Of a stretch of DNA of 64,000 nt, positions 11,896 through 23,653 are shown piece by piece (position 1 is the first letter of the stretch; every line of letters begins with the position of its first letter). Origin of the DNA: Pezicula radicicola (Eukaryota > Ascomycota > Leotiomycetes > Helotiales > Dermateaceae); NCBI GenBank assembly GCA_003008705.1, contig PDUO01000007.1, positions 1,307,939 through 1,371,938 on the forward strand, in the 5' to 3' direction. A model generated the notes under the pieces. The model searched no databases, was not told the DNA's origin, and saw only the letters and a program-made list of their open reading frames with translations. The translations under genes were made by a program, and so were the position numbers.

Positions 11896-12580
11896 TTAGA
11901 TCAATTCCTCGTCGTCATCCTGCTCCTCAAAATTCTTGGCAGAGCTAAAGTATCCATCATACTGTTTGTAACCCGACTCCAAAGTTCAGTGATAGGTAGA
12001 TAACAAGAGTTTCTTAGCAAATCGTCAGCGTCCATCTTGTTCTCCCGAATTAAGTTAAACTTTGCCTCGTCTAATAACATTGAAATGGATCCAGTTGCGC
12101 GTTTGTAGAGTTGGATTGATTTTTGATATCCTGCGTGGCGATGGTGATTTGTTGACTATTTTGAGAGGTGTTTGAGGTTGGAGATTTCTGTGGATTTCCG
12201 GGTGCTGTCCACTGAGCTATGACATATTGGGATATCTCGTTGAAGAGCTCGATGTATGGGCCAACTATTTAAGATGAAAATAAGTACGTACAGTTAATTA
12301 ATCCTGAAAAATAGAGAGAAAGAGACTTTCTCTTGGATTTGGAGGTAGATTATGTCTACTTACCCGCAGCTCTTTGAATAGCTTCCTGGAGATCAAGACG
12401 ATCTTGAAAAGCGATCTGTAGATCGTTTTGGTTTAGTTGAAGTGGCATACTGGAGTTCAGATGGGACCACGGTTGTTGATTCTGTGCCGAATCTGCCTGT
12501 ATTGAGGTCGATAAATGAGATGTTGGAGATGTTGGAGATGTTGAGGATGTGCTGGAGATGGAAGGAGTTTGTTCTGGCAT
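11896..12580 (-). CDS. Hypothetical small protein, 3' exons unresolved
   Basis: Exon 1 (12580-12364) starts MPEQTPS, is Ser/Thr-Pro repeat-like (SSTSPTSPTSHLSTS) and ends in a helical stretch. A 99-bp intron (GTAAGT donor, AAATAG acceptor) leads in phase to PYIELFNEISQYVIAQW. After that, coding character moves between frames: a helical run MLLDEAKFNLIRENKMDADD in one, and an acidic end SSAKNFEEQDDDEELI with stop at 11896 in another. I could not find introns that join all three, so either short introns were missed or the gene carries frameshifts. The first intron is well supported; the rest is provisional. No family recognised. Confidence 0.4.
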
Positions 12581-14182
12581 GTTAACAGTGATGTGGTTGG
12601 CCTTGATTTGGTGGTGTTTTGGAAGTGAACTTGATTGATGCAATAAGTTGACCTGACTTTATAGGTATTTAGTGCAAATACCTCTGACACAAGCTACCTA
12701 ACTAGTAATACCAAGTCTCTACGAGTACCTTCTAGGCTTTGTTACCCTCACTTCAGACCCGAGACGTACTTGACCTCTCACCTTGTTAAAAACATTCAAT
12801 CTAACGAATGGAACAAAAAAAGACACCTTCTACCCCCTAAGAAAGAACCCTAACAGTTGAAATAAACTTTAACTTCAAATTGAGATATAAAGCCTATAAC
12901 ACAATCGTTCTAGTCCTTAGAGAGAGGCATTTCTGGTTTAGTGCTCAAACGGAGAAGAAGACCTCTCAAAGAAGATGTCTTTGCGAAAGCGGTCCAAGTA
13001 GCAGGACACCTATAGATAAGTTTTTAGAAGAGTTACTTTCACTTTTTAATAATATGGATACCTATGTCAACTTAATTTTAGAGTTCTATTACTTGTAAAC
13101 TGCAATTTATTCAAAAGATTTAAAAATACAACACTAAGAACACAAAAACAAGTAGCAACACCATAGCTACAAGTATTTTTATTTCTTTCTGGTTATAGCA
13201 AAGTCACCGTCAACCTGTAATAGCCAGCCTGCTACGTCCTATTCTCTTCCACATATCCACTTGCTGTAAACGATAGCAAAGCAAACAGTAGGGTGGAAAG
13301 TGTCCGCTGAGGCAGGCGATCTTTCTCTGATTCCTAGTTGCTAGGTCTTTGGTTAAGGCATTATAATTTTAGAATTAACTCTATAACTCTTAAACAGCTA
13401 CCTCTGGTTTACAGATTGGACTTGCGTTTATTAAAGGTGTTGTAAAAGGGTCAAGAACCTTAATATTATAACAGGAACAGAAACAAACCGAATTGAACAA
13501 ATTCGGATAAAAATACTTTCTCGGCGGTCAGAATAGTTGTTGTCACATAGCGCAGTGCTGCCGAATTAAAGTTAAGATACAGGTATAGAAGATAAAGGAT
13601 AGATATACCTTAGCTAATTGTCCAGAATGGAAAACTAGATGATTAGTTGTTATAACGTGTTTGGGTTAAGCTCTTCTGATTCTTGTGAAATCACAGCACA
13701 GCACAGGGTAGTTGTACTCCTGGACCTTTAGTCCTTGGTTGAGGAGTGGTAGTATCGATAGTGTAGTGAAAGTGTGGATGATATGTGCCTGTCCTACTAG
13801 GTACCTGTAGGTGGATCAAGTTTTTTATATCAAGTTACTAAATTTGAAATAAGTGGTATAGATAAGTGAGTGACTATAGTTATATAGCTGTGCCTAATGT
13901 TTTATAGAAAGCTTTCTAGTTTCTATCGATTACACCATTCAAAAAAAAGAGCAAAACTCCAAAAGAAGACCAGATACCCGCCTCGCAAGAACCCAAACCC
14001 CAAACCCTAAGTTCGAAACAGAACAGAAAAGCTAACTAATTCGCCATACAATATCTAGTATCCCCTCCTACTCCCAATCATAATCCCAATCACCAACGCC
14101 CTGAATAACCACCATTTAAAATACCCTCCACCATCTTACCAAAATCAATTATCCCAATACCCAACCCCTCCACAACTTCCCC
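12581..14182. other. Long AT-rich intergenic stretch
   Basis: About 1.6 kb with stop codons in all frames and no family resemblance. A short segment near 13890-13925 resembles one near 24865-24900 (both read GTGCCTA, then a run ending in AGAAAG and TTYTAGTTT-like bases), hinting at a dispersed old repeat. The 3' part (14040-14180) is C-rich on the plus strand. Confidence 0.4.
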
Positions 14183-15137
14183 CTAACGACCCCTCCCCTC
14201 ATGCTCCCAAGCAAAAACACTAACCTCCCACATCAACCTCTCCAACTTTCCAAGTAAAAAAACTAAATCCATCCACCTAATCCGATCCTTAACAACATCC
14301 CTTTCCTGTCCTTCCTTCCCATTCTCCTCCTCCCCCTTCCCATCTTTCCCATCCTTGCTCTCGCCGCTCCCCCTCCCAATATTAGCATAAGCCCTCTCAA
14401 GTTCCCTATGAGAAACCGCAGTGTTTTCATTAAGTTTTTGAAGGATAGTGAGAATCTATTTTTTTTAAAACCATGTATTAGCAATGAACCTTGCTCGGCA
14501 CTTTTCTTTTGAGGATTTTCTTCTTCTTTTTTTTCAAGACACAACAAGAGAAACATACCTCAAAATCCACCTTAGAAACCGAAACCGGACGACGAGTCTG
14601 AGGTTCAGGTCGAGGGTCAACAGAAAAGAGATGTCCATCACCAATACCAACACCTTCACCAATACCATCAGCATTAGTATTTATAACTCCACCCTTCCCT
14701 CTCCTGCACTCACAATCACACTCGCATCCACATCCACACCCCTCCTTTCCTCCATCCTTTCCCTTATCATCTCCCCCATCACCATCTCCCTCCATAACAC
14801 CCTCCAAAACCCCCTCCAAAACCCCTCCCATAACGGACTCACTAACCCAAAGAATCCAGCTAATAAGCCTATGAAAGCCCAGAAGAGAATATAACCTAGG
14901 ATGATCGTAACGTAGAACCAGATCCTATAGTTACTATAGTATCAGCATCAAGTGTACTCAACCAAGGTATCTAGATATGTCTAATAGCAAAAATGATCAA
15001 GGGTAAAAGATAAAAGATATAAATTCTTACAAACCAACAAAAGCCTTAAACACCCAAGCCCGTAAATCTCTCGCAATAACAACGTGCGCATTCCTCGGTA
15101 ACCAATAAACCTTTTCAATCGTCATCTTTGTATCCAT
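14183..15137 (-). CDS. Hypothetical four-exon membrane protein
   Basis: Exons 15137-15031, 14924-14714, 14597-14559 and 14455-14183 join in phase through introns of 106, 116 and 103 bp, all GT-AG. They give 209 residues. After an N-terminus MDTKMTIEKVYWLPRNAH come two close hydrophobic segments (IWFYVTIILGYILFWAFIG and LLAGFFGLV) at about residues 37-65, then an aromatic-basic stretch (WEGFWRGFWRVLWREM). A 13-residue microexon (TRRPVSVSKVDFE) and a C-terminal domain follow, with a charged linker between helices (ILQKLNENTAVSHRELERAY and WMDLVFLLGKLERLMWEVS). I do not recognise the family. The clean phasing of four exons argues that it is real; membrane location is inferred from hydrophobicity. 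Confidence 0.6.
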
Positions 15138-15683
15138 CACTCTCTTTGCTTTCTTTCACCTCTCGCTAAAGAACAAAGAAACTTTTGATGAAAGAAGCTT
15201 GAGTTGAAAGCGTTTTGTTGGAATTGATTTCTTTGACTTGGTTGGACTAGATTTTATGACCGTTAACAGCTAACAATAGGGAATACGATCTGTTTATGTT
15301 TGCGGGTGAGGTGTCATTCTCTCTGCGTCGTACGGAAAATTGTGGAAGCGAGGGGGAGACCCCTTTCGTCGCGTATCTACAACATTCCTAATTTCCTTCA
15401 AGCCACTGCCGTGATCTAAAGAGATTAATGTTGATCGAGAAAGATCAAAGGATCTTGCGGGGTAGATGCTCAAGACTCACTGAGTCCAGTAAAACGCAAC
15501 TATAGATGAATCATCGCTGTATTGTGAGAAATAATTATGGAAGGGCCCGAAATGGTGTATCAAGCCACCGCTGAAATATGTCTGCTATGTTTTGGTCTTC
15601 CCATACCTATCCATGCCAATAAACGCCGTGCCATCAAACAATGCTTCAAATAGCTCCTTCCCATTTTCATCGCTGTCAGCAAG
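15138..15683. other. Intergenic between membrane protein and POB3
   Basis: About 550 bp holding the promoter of the membrane-protein gene and the 3' region of POB3. No other gene is seen. Confidence 0.5.
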
Positions 15684-17648
15684 CTAACTCGTCTTCGACT
15701 TCTTCTTTGGTCTTTCTTCCGCATCACTCTGCCCGCCCTCTTCCTCTTCATCACTGCCGGAGCTCTCATGCGCCGAGTCAAATTCTTCAGCAACATCACT
15801 CTCACTATCAGCTTTGAAGTCTTCGTCCTCACTCTCGCTATCATCATCCGCGCTTCCACGGTCAGCCTTTGCAGCCACAACTTCCTCGTCCGAGCTAGCC
15901 ATATCGGGATCCATGAGTGCTGCCTTGAGAGCGGAATTATCTTCGTCCATTTCGTTCTTGACGCGCATGCCTAGAATTCATTAGCTCATGACACGAAATG
16001 AATGCTTGATCTAAACAAGGTCTGCACCGTCAAGAGGATGAGGGAGATTCATACCTTTGATCTTGAAGAAGGTCTCCAAGGGCACTTGTTCTTCGCGATT
16101 GATGTTGCTGAACTGGTTATCGCCGACTCCGCCCTTCATGTGGACTGTGATATCGAAAGTACGACTAGCTGATGTGGCACCTCCAATACGGGAGAAAGTG
16201 ATGCTAGAAACCTGCTCGAAAGAGATGTATGTAGCTGGTTTCGGCACGAACATAAAGGCTTTGTCAAGGCAGTAGAGGAAACCCTCACTGGCTTTGATTG
16301 AACACTTGATTCCAGATTGGGTATGGTGGCTATGGGATGAGTCGTTAGTGGATTTTGAATAACAATATTTGGTTTCACAGTATCTCGCGCTGGGGGATTC
16401 TTGCCTTCTGAACTCTTCTGAAGGGAGGTTGATCTTCTTTCCTGTGAGACCACGGAAAACAGACGCAACAACCTTGTGTAGTGGGGCCTCGTAATGAGAT
16501 GACAGCTTTGGATACTTCTCTTTCATCATTTCTTCGGTCATGTTAAGATCGATCGTGACTTCCTCATCAGACTTAAACTGCATGACCAAGAAAGGATATC
16601 TAGTTTGTCCTTGGCGGAGAGGTGGATCTAAACCAATACAAATCATGCTGTGCATTTCGTCGGGTTTTGGCAGAGCCATGAATTTTTTGATATTGTCGTA
16701 CTGGATCTTGTAGTCGTATGTCTTTCCGCGTAGTCGTAATGAGCTTTCGTACATATCGATATCGAACCGTCCTCTGCAGAAATATTAGTAAAAGAACCGT
16801 TCGAACATGAAGCATATCAGACCTTGGAGTAAGATGAAGTACATCCAAAAAGGTTGCGAATGTATCACCAGCAACCTCGCCGATCTCCGCCTTCTCCATC
16901 AGAGTGTTGTAGAACAGGTTTGCCGCATTTTGTTCCTCGTCCGCCTTTTCGTCGTCACTACCCGCATCCTCACCTTCCAAGGCCTCCTTCTTCGTCGTTA
17001 CTCCAGGGATGTAGAATCTCATCTCAACAAGTTGATCCATGCCAGCCCCAGACCTTTTTCCCTTGCCACGCGCACCGCCCAGAGATCCATTTGTACCGGT
17101 ATCTTCGCCGTTCGCTGGCAGGGAAAACTCAACGGAAACCTCGTTCTTTCCGGCCAAATTCGTATTCAGGATCTCGGAGTAAGGGATCTCAAAAGCTGGC
17201 CGGTTCTGTACATTGAAAGCCAGTTCTGCCTTGCCAAATTCGCTCTTGCCCCAGTTCCAGCCCCGAATGGAATGTTCCTTGTTTTCCAGATTCGTGCTAT
17301 ACCAGTTCTTGAAGATTTTGCCTATGCGCTCGAAATTCTGCGATCCATCGTTTGAGCGCATGGAAAATAATGTATGGACGATAGACTCACCTCTTGCGTA
17401 AAGCCATCCAGCTGATGAATGCCAGAGTCGCGCCGCATGATCTTGACCTCAAACCCCTTGGCTGCGCGACTCCATTGCGCACCTCCGATCATAGTGGCAT
17501 CAAGAGTGAAGGTATCGCCACCATTGGATGGCTTCCAACCCAGTCCCGTCTCAGCGAATCTGCATTTCCCAGACTCTTTGGAGAGATCAAGGAATATGTT
17601 GTCGAAGCTTTCCCTAAAATGGTGATCACTATTAGCAGCTGGCGCCAT
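15684..17648 (-). CDS. POB3: FACT histone chaperone subunit Pob3 (SSRP1 family)
   Basis: Five exons (17648-17391, 17337-16823, 16773-16405, 16329-16055, 15970-15684) give 567 residues, close to yeast Pob3 (about 550). The order matches the family: N-terminal dimerisation/PH-like domain (FDNIFLDLSKESGKCRFAE), the SSRP1 domain (WNWGKSEFGKAELAFNVQNR), a tandem-PH middle domain (RGKTYDYKIQYDNIKKFMAL, then SGIKCSIKASEGFLYCLDKA), and a long acidic C-terminus (SESEDEDFKADSESD) ending in a basic KKKSK. Like fungal Pob3 it lacks the HMG box. With Spt16 it forms FACT, which loosens and reassembles nucleosomes during transcription and replication. The third intron (16330-16404, 75 bp) uses a GC-AG donor (AGAAG|GCAAGA) and is open in frame, so retention would add 25 residues. 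The splice donor of intron 2 is GTCTGA. Confidence 0.95.
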
Positions 17649-19027
17649 GGTGGTATCTGGTGTGGGTTGATAGGTTGTACTGTCGTTGTGGTTGTTGCTA
17701 GATGATGGAGGAAGATGGAAGGTGGATGACGGAAGAGGAAAGTTTCAGAAGGGTTACTGACAATGCCATGTTGATTTATCGTGCCGAGTGCAAAAAGGTG
17801 AGGTTGACGCTGAAGCTTGATGAGGTAGATACGAATTTCCAAAGGCTAAGTTAAGGTGAAGTATCGCGTACAACCGCGATTTTGCGGCGCGTCTTGCGAA
17901 CGTCACGGGGGTTAGGGGGTTAGGGTTAGAAGAAGATCAGTATTTCCTCCACAAAAAAAGAGAACTCTAATAGCTCAACGAAAAGGGCATTGACAATTGA
18001 GCAGCTCTACAAAATGGGCATTATTTTTATCTTGAAGAATTCTTGCTATGGCTCAGAGTCCAATTGTCAAAGATGTTGCGGCATTCCTTTCCTCAGCCTC
18101 GTGAGGCTACCACCGTATCCAGGGTTAAGGTACTGTACCATACCTCCGTACCTAGGTACCTTTTGGTGATGCGTAGACTAACTGTGACTTTTGCACTTGC
18201 CAACCTACGTGGATTTGGTAATTAGTTCTGCTTCTAGAAGCAAACTGCCTAGGTATGCTTTATTTAATTTTCTTTTGTTTTGCCTTTTTATTTTCTGTTC
18301 TCGATTTAAAATTCCTACAGATAATTGACAGCCACCGCGAAAATAATTCTTGTGCAACCTCACTTGGCACGCCGCTCTTACACCAAGCCCGACTTGAGGT
18401 CAGTCACGAGCTTGGGACGCGTACCAGCTCAAGAAGGTAACTGGACACTTTTTGCAAAGTCACGAACCAGGACGCAATTTGGGCCACTTATTGATATGCG
18501 ATCAAAAATACATGACTTCTCCCATTCTGACATGCATACCGCAGGATCTTATTTCAGCTTACAGGAGACTGCCTCATGAAGGAGAGAAGAAAAAAAAAGG
18601 AAGACTCGTTCGTTTCCGGCAGCTAGGTACTCAAGGCTCAAGGAGCCTCAAAAATATATCGATGCCCTGTTGATCCTACCCTCTCCTCACCCTTCACGGT
18701 GCTTGAAACCCCCCAAGTCTACCACCCTACTGTCTCACGCCATCTGAACTCATATGCTGTATATGTTTAATGCGAATTTTCATGCAGTAGCAACTTGTTC
18801 TATATCTGCGCAGCGCCCTCTCGACCACACTGACTTGATCCCAGTGCCTAGAGCTCCTCCCTTCCCCCCGTTTGCGCCAGCATCAGTCAACGTCCTGTCG
18901 AGTACATACGACCCCGAACATCAATCCTGTAGGAATATATAGATGAATCAAGGTCGGGAGGACACATTGGCATATCTGCAGCCTGGAGGCCGGCGTATGT
19001 TGTGGTGCTTGAGGCCAAGTCGCAAAC
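17649..19027. other. Divergent promoter region between POB3 and CET1
   Basis: About 1.4 kb separates the divergent POB3 and CET1 starts. It contains a telomere-like cluster near 17908-17935. No additional gene is supported; short frames here lack motifs. Confidence 0.5.
17908..17932 (+). promoter_or_regulatory. TTAGGG-like cluster upstream of POB3
   Basis: Three GGGTTA-type units occur in tandem (GGGGGTTAGGGGGTTAGGGT) about 260 bp upstream of the POB3 start. TTAGGG motifs in fungal promoters can be bound by Tbf1/telobox-type factors. The match is seen directly; function is inferred. Confidence 0.35.
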
Positions 19028-21637
19028 ATGGACCTTCGCTCCATCATTAACACAGAGGGAGGGGATCGTACATCACAACCAGCGCCCCCACCAGCTCCAG
19101 CTCCAGCTCCGACACCAGTCACTCCCATTCAATCAGTGCCCCAGCAAGGCTTCCGAGAATATAGTCATCCTCCGCCTCACGCCTCGCCGGGCAATCAACC
19201 TGCGCCGGATTATGGCTCACAGGCGAGTGGTGGGCCTTATGCTTCGCCAACGACATATCAAGGGAGCTATCAAGGTCGACCTGCTCCTCCTCCACCACTC
19301 CAGACACCCACGCACAATGATATAAGGTCGCCTGCTGGATCTTACAGTGCACAGTCGCCATATCGACAGACGCCCTCCTCGTCCATGAGTGCTGCCCAAT
19401 ACCCCTTTCCACATCAAAGCCCCGTTCAGACACATCAATATCCTACTCCACAACAGCAACAACAACAACACAGAGAGAGCTATTCACAACCTAGACCATC
19501 CATCAATGAATACAGCCAGGTGATTGACAGCCGCGGTCCCTCTGCCCCTCCGCAGACACCTCCTGTGGGAATTCCTGGTGCACCTCATCCTTACCTTCAG
19601 CACCAACGGTCACAATCCTCCACATCTACTCCAAATTCGGCCCATAGTCAACAACACTTCAATTATCCATATCCCCAAGCACAAGATAGCCCTGTGTCAG
19701 GAAGAGACTTCCCCCCCGCACAGCTGCCCCAGCACCATCGTCAACCCTCTCATCCAGGTAAGAAAATCTCCCCATTTTTCACCAAAGCTTCTTTTCAGCC
19801 CAGTGATCGCATTTGCAGACAAGCAGTGTTTTGTTTATATTGGCATGATCACCAATTGAGTTTTCCTGCTTGGAACTAAAATTCCGTCTTTTGCTACGAC
19901 AGGCTAATGTCCACCAGCTCCAGCTACACCTCTAGGACCTCCCCTCCAAACCCAACGGCAACAATCCTCTGGCGGATTTGTGCAACCTACCAGTCCTTAC
20001 CAGCAGCGTGCTATGTCCAGTGGAGCCCTTTCCCAATATCAAACATCTCCTGCACCTCCACCATCCGCCTCGATCCCACGACAACCGAGTACACCTAGCG
20101 GATACGATTCTCATCGAACATCTACAACCGAAAGCTATCATCGAAGGTCACAAAGTGAGAGGGAAAGGAGCTTGAGCGTGAGTCCGAAGACAAGGTTGCC
20201 AAGCCAAACGCCAAGCCAATCCCGGGGATCCTTCTCAATTATGAACGAGCAGAACGAAGACCCTTACAACAACTCTGCAAAGCGCAAGATTGAGGATCGT
20301 GATAGTCCAGTTGAACAGCGTCTGGTCAGGGAGGATATGGATACCAGACTTCAGCCGAATGGCTTCAGCGAAGTTCAGGCCGGCCGCATACCTTCAGCTT
20401 CACCACAACAGCAGCCACCAAGGAAAAAAGTACGATATACAGAACCGCCAATTTGGGCTCGGAGCGTGAAAGAGGGGATACTAAAGAGCGCTGGTAGCCG
20501 GAATCCAAAGGTCAATGGCAAACAGCCAGCAGTGAATCACCCCTCCCCCTCCCTTGCGAGAGCCGAGATGAATGGACATCGCCAAGCATCACCCGCGGTC
20601 TCCCGTTCAGTTCCTCCAGCAGAATCTATAGGATCTAGTCTGTTAGGACCATGGGAGGAGTGTATAACTGGCGTAAAACCGGTTGAACAACTGAGCAGAA
20701 CGGTCGCAGACTGGTTATACTTAAACGTAGTCCAACGAAATGATGTTGGTGAATTGGAAAGTCGGGGTGTTGAAATAGAGATCGAGGCAAAGCTGGGCCA
20801 ACTTATCAACAAGGAGACGAACGAAAGATTTCATCTCCCAGTCCAGTCTGAATGTATTGTCGCAGATATTGGCCGGGTGGGCTTCAGAAGTTCTATGACA
20901 GAGGTATGCATCATTTACGTTTTGCCGGAACACTAAAGCTAACCGCTACAAAGTTTCAACACAAGACCTTGAACGATTTCCTAAACCAGAAGGTTGCTGA
21001 GACCCATCCGGCGAGACCTAACCAAACCAAGAAGCGAGTCCCAATCGTGTATCTCCATAGAAGGGAGGTAGACAAGTTCTACGAACTGCCACCTGCCGCA
21101 AAAGCATTATTACCACCAGTGATTCGAGCTCAACTGAATCCCCACCATACAGTTAAAGTCCGCGTAACGCACGACCAGAAGACGAATCAAGTCTTGGCAA
21201 AAATTATCAAGGCTCGGATCGCGGACCTTGATATGTATAATCCTCAAGCACCTCTTGATTGTCGAATAAGCGTCAATCTTGAAATGAGGTACGATGGCGA
21301 TACTGGGGGTTTAATTCCTTCTACATCTCCCGACCGTAGCAAGGACCGGCTGAGCTATACGCAGTCCCATTACCAGGTTGACCTCACTCAAGTCACACAA
21401 GTAACAACAGGCAATGTAAGCTCTAATCTCTGTGCTTCCAAGGAGTATACTAACCAATGACAGGGCATAAATAGGCTAGAAAAGGAACACGAGCTTGAAA
21501 TCGAACTCTCCACCGCAGTCCTGCGGGATCAAGGTAGGAGAGCAGCAATGGGCGAGCCAAACGATTATATTAAGCTGGTCGAGGGCCTCATGGACAACGT
21601 GCGTGTCCTGGCTCGTAATGTACCACCACCACAGTAA
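19028..21637 (+). CDS. CET1: mRNA-capping RNA 5'-triphosphatase, beta subunit
   Basis: Four exons (19028-19757, 19918-20903, 20954-21415, 21464-21637) give 783 residues. About 520 N-terminal residues are Pro/Gln/Ser-rich and probably disordered (polyQ near residue 143). The C-terminal catalytic tunnel carries the metal-binding glutamate motifs GVEIEIEAKLGQL and EHELEIELSTAVL, with VPIVYLHRREVDKFYEL and LDCRISVNLEMRYDGD between. This is the fungal Cet1-type, metal-dependent triphosphatase that removes the gamma-phosphate of nascent pre-mRNA before guanylylation. It acts in the nucleus with the guanylyltransferase. Intron 1 (160 bp) uses the acceptor after GCTAATGTCCACCAG, because the upstream AG would give a stop. 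The frame is intact and an essential gene is expected. Confidence 0.93.
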
Positions 21638-22470
21638 CTTATCTAGAGGCGGTCTGTAATATGGATCTCGAGGATACCCAATGGGCTACGGCGTTTTTAT
21701 TCCTGAGGTGGGGAAAGCGATGATGGAAGCAAACGATGAATTTTTATGGAAGGTAAAGTAAAGTAACGAGGTGCCAGATCTTCTAGAAGAAAAAAGAAAT
21801 ACTTTTTTGATGGCCGATTGCTTCTTCCGTCTTTGCCTGGAATTTCATTGTGAACAATCTCCAATATTTACTGGCGTGGGCGGCGAGCTGGTATTTGGTA
21901 AGTTCATGGTTGCCGTTTGCGGTTTCGATCCCAAAGGATGGGTCTTGGCAGTTTCAATAGCGTGGAGTAACCTCTTACCCTTGCCTTACCTAGAACCAAG
22001 TACAGCTTCTCCACCATCATCTCCTTCGATATCAAACATAACCACACCCGTACTACGAATACTGTATACGGTATGGATTAGTGTAAGGAATGACCTTGCT
22101 GGATATACCTACGGTTAGGGACTGAACTTCGCGGCCACGATCTGTTGCTGGTATACTTTTATTACTATATGCGAAGCGGAAATAAGAATCGAACAACTCC
22201 TTTGGTTGAGTGATTGATAATTTTCGGGTGTAGGGGGTTTCGATCGTACATGTGTGGAAGGAGACTATTGTTGGGGTTTATTTGGAGCAACCCTATCTCA
22301 TTTTCCTAGAGCTGACCATCCTAGCGATGCGCGTTAACGGAGAGACATGAACATCCTCTCCCTTTCACCACTACAGTATAGAGCACCGAAACGCACAGCA
22401 CTAAAGTTCCACTATTTCTCGAGGGAAACTCATTCTCAAAAGGTTGCCGACTGCCATGATTTGCGCCAAT
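21638..22470. other. Intergenic, 3' ends of CET1 and a 2EXR gene
   Basis: About 830 bp between convergent genes. One open stretch on the plus strand (21771-22118) has no motif and is probably 3'-untranslated or non-coding. Confidence 0.5.
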
Positions 22471-23653
22471 TCACAACCGCCGAAACTGTAGCGTAGCTGG
22501 ATACCACTTTTTAATTTCAACCTCAGGTGCCTCCCCACTCACAATATCACCTTGCTCAATGGCTTTCCTCCATGCAAGTTCCATGATTCTCTTACAGTCC
22601 TCAGCCAAGTCCTGATACGGGATCCCAGAGGGCGGATGATGAGGACATCGATACTCCATCGTAACAACAAACTTCTCCAATGCTGGAAACTTACTCAAAA
22701 TCAAATAGAACACCCGAGAAGCCTGATCCTCACGGGCGGTACCGTACTCCCTTCTGACCCACACAATTGGTCGAAGTTCTAGGACCTTGATATTCTTCAA
22801 CACAGTCGAGCCACCGTTGCTACAAATAAATTCCAGCCATTCCGATACTGCTGTGAGGGGCAAGCTGGGCCAGATGTCATGGGCATAGATATGAACATAG
22901 ATACGGGCACTGTGGTTATGACGATCAAGGAGGGCGGGATAAGACGTCAAGCCTTGTTCGCTCCATTTGGACTCGGGTATGTCGGAAACCTTTTGCTTCA
23001 AGTAGTCGGCTCTATGAATGAGAGTAAAGTGACGAAGGAACTCCTGTCTACTCTCTTGGTTTGTGTAAAGGATATCCCGGGGAGCTAGCGAGCTCTTTCG
23101 ACAATTGTAGTAGACGTCATTGAACGAACCGATGGTGTGCAAGTCTCGAAAAGCAAGATCGATGACCCTTTGTCGGGCTGGAATAGCATGACGCCAGATT
23201 TTAAGACGGATTTCTTGTGGCAATTGTGGAAACAGTGTAAATGTCTCGAGAGCGAGCTTCTTGTCGACTTGAACGAATAATTCATTTTCCGGATCCGGGA
23301 GTTCGTTCATGAGAAGTGCATGTCGAGTTAAGACTTCATTGAATTGATCTAGGGTTCGCATCCAGGATTCTCGAAGTTGAGGAAGCGATGCTAGGATTGA
23401 TACTGTTGCTGTACATTCGCCGATTGTATCTAACATCTTCACTTTTAGCATATGCTTTTAGGTACAGTTTAGAGAGCAGTATTAGGGTATGTGGGGGTAT
23501 TTGACAATTCATTGATTCATCGAATAGCCAGCCAACTGTTTGCTTTGAGATTTACTTACCAACTTGTACAAGTTGATCTCGTCGCTTCAGTTTCGCTTGC
23601 TCTCGGTAGGCGCGAAGGGCTTTTATAACACGTTGGATGCGTGGTTTTGGCAT
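22471..23653 (-). CDS. 2EXR-domain protein
   Basis: Exon 1 (23653-23560, MPKPRIQRVIKALRAYREQA) joins over a 118-bp intron to exon 2 (23441-22471), giving 354 residues. The 2EXR domain begins at about residue 105 with FTLFPQLPQEIRLKIWRHA, an F-box-like helix pair that defines this large fungal family. It continues through conserved SRQEFLRHF and the C-terminal KFPALEKFVVTMEY. Members are abundant in Leotiomycetes and Sordariomycetes and their function is unknown. A basic N-terminal helix in its own exon is typical of many members. A second member lies about 9 kb away at 32910-33656; the two share only the domain core. The intron acceptor (AAAAG) is a weak consensus, chosen because it restores frame. 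Confidence 0.82.
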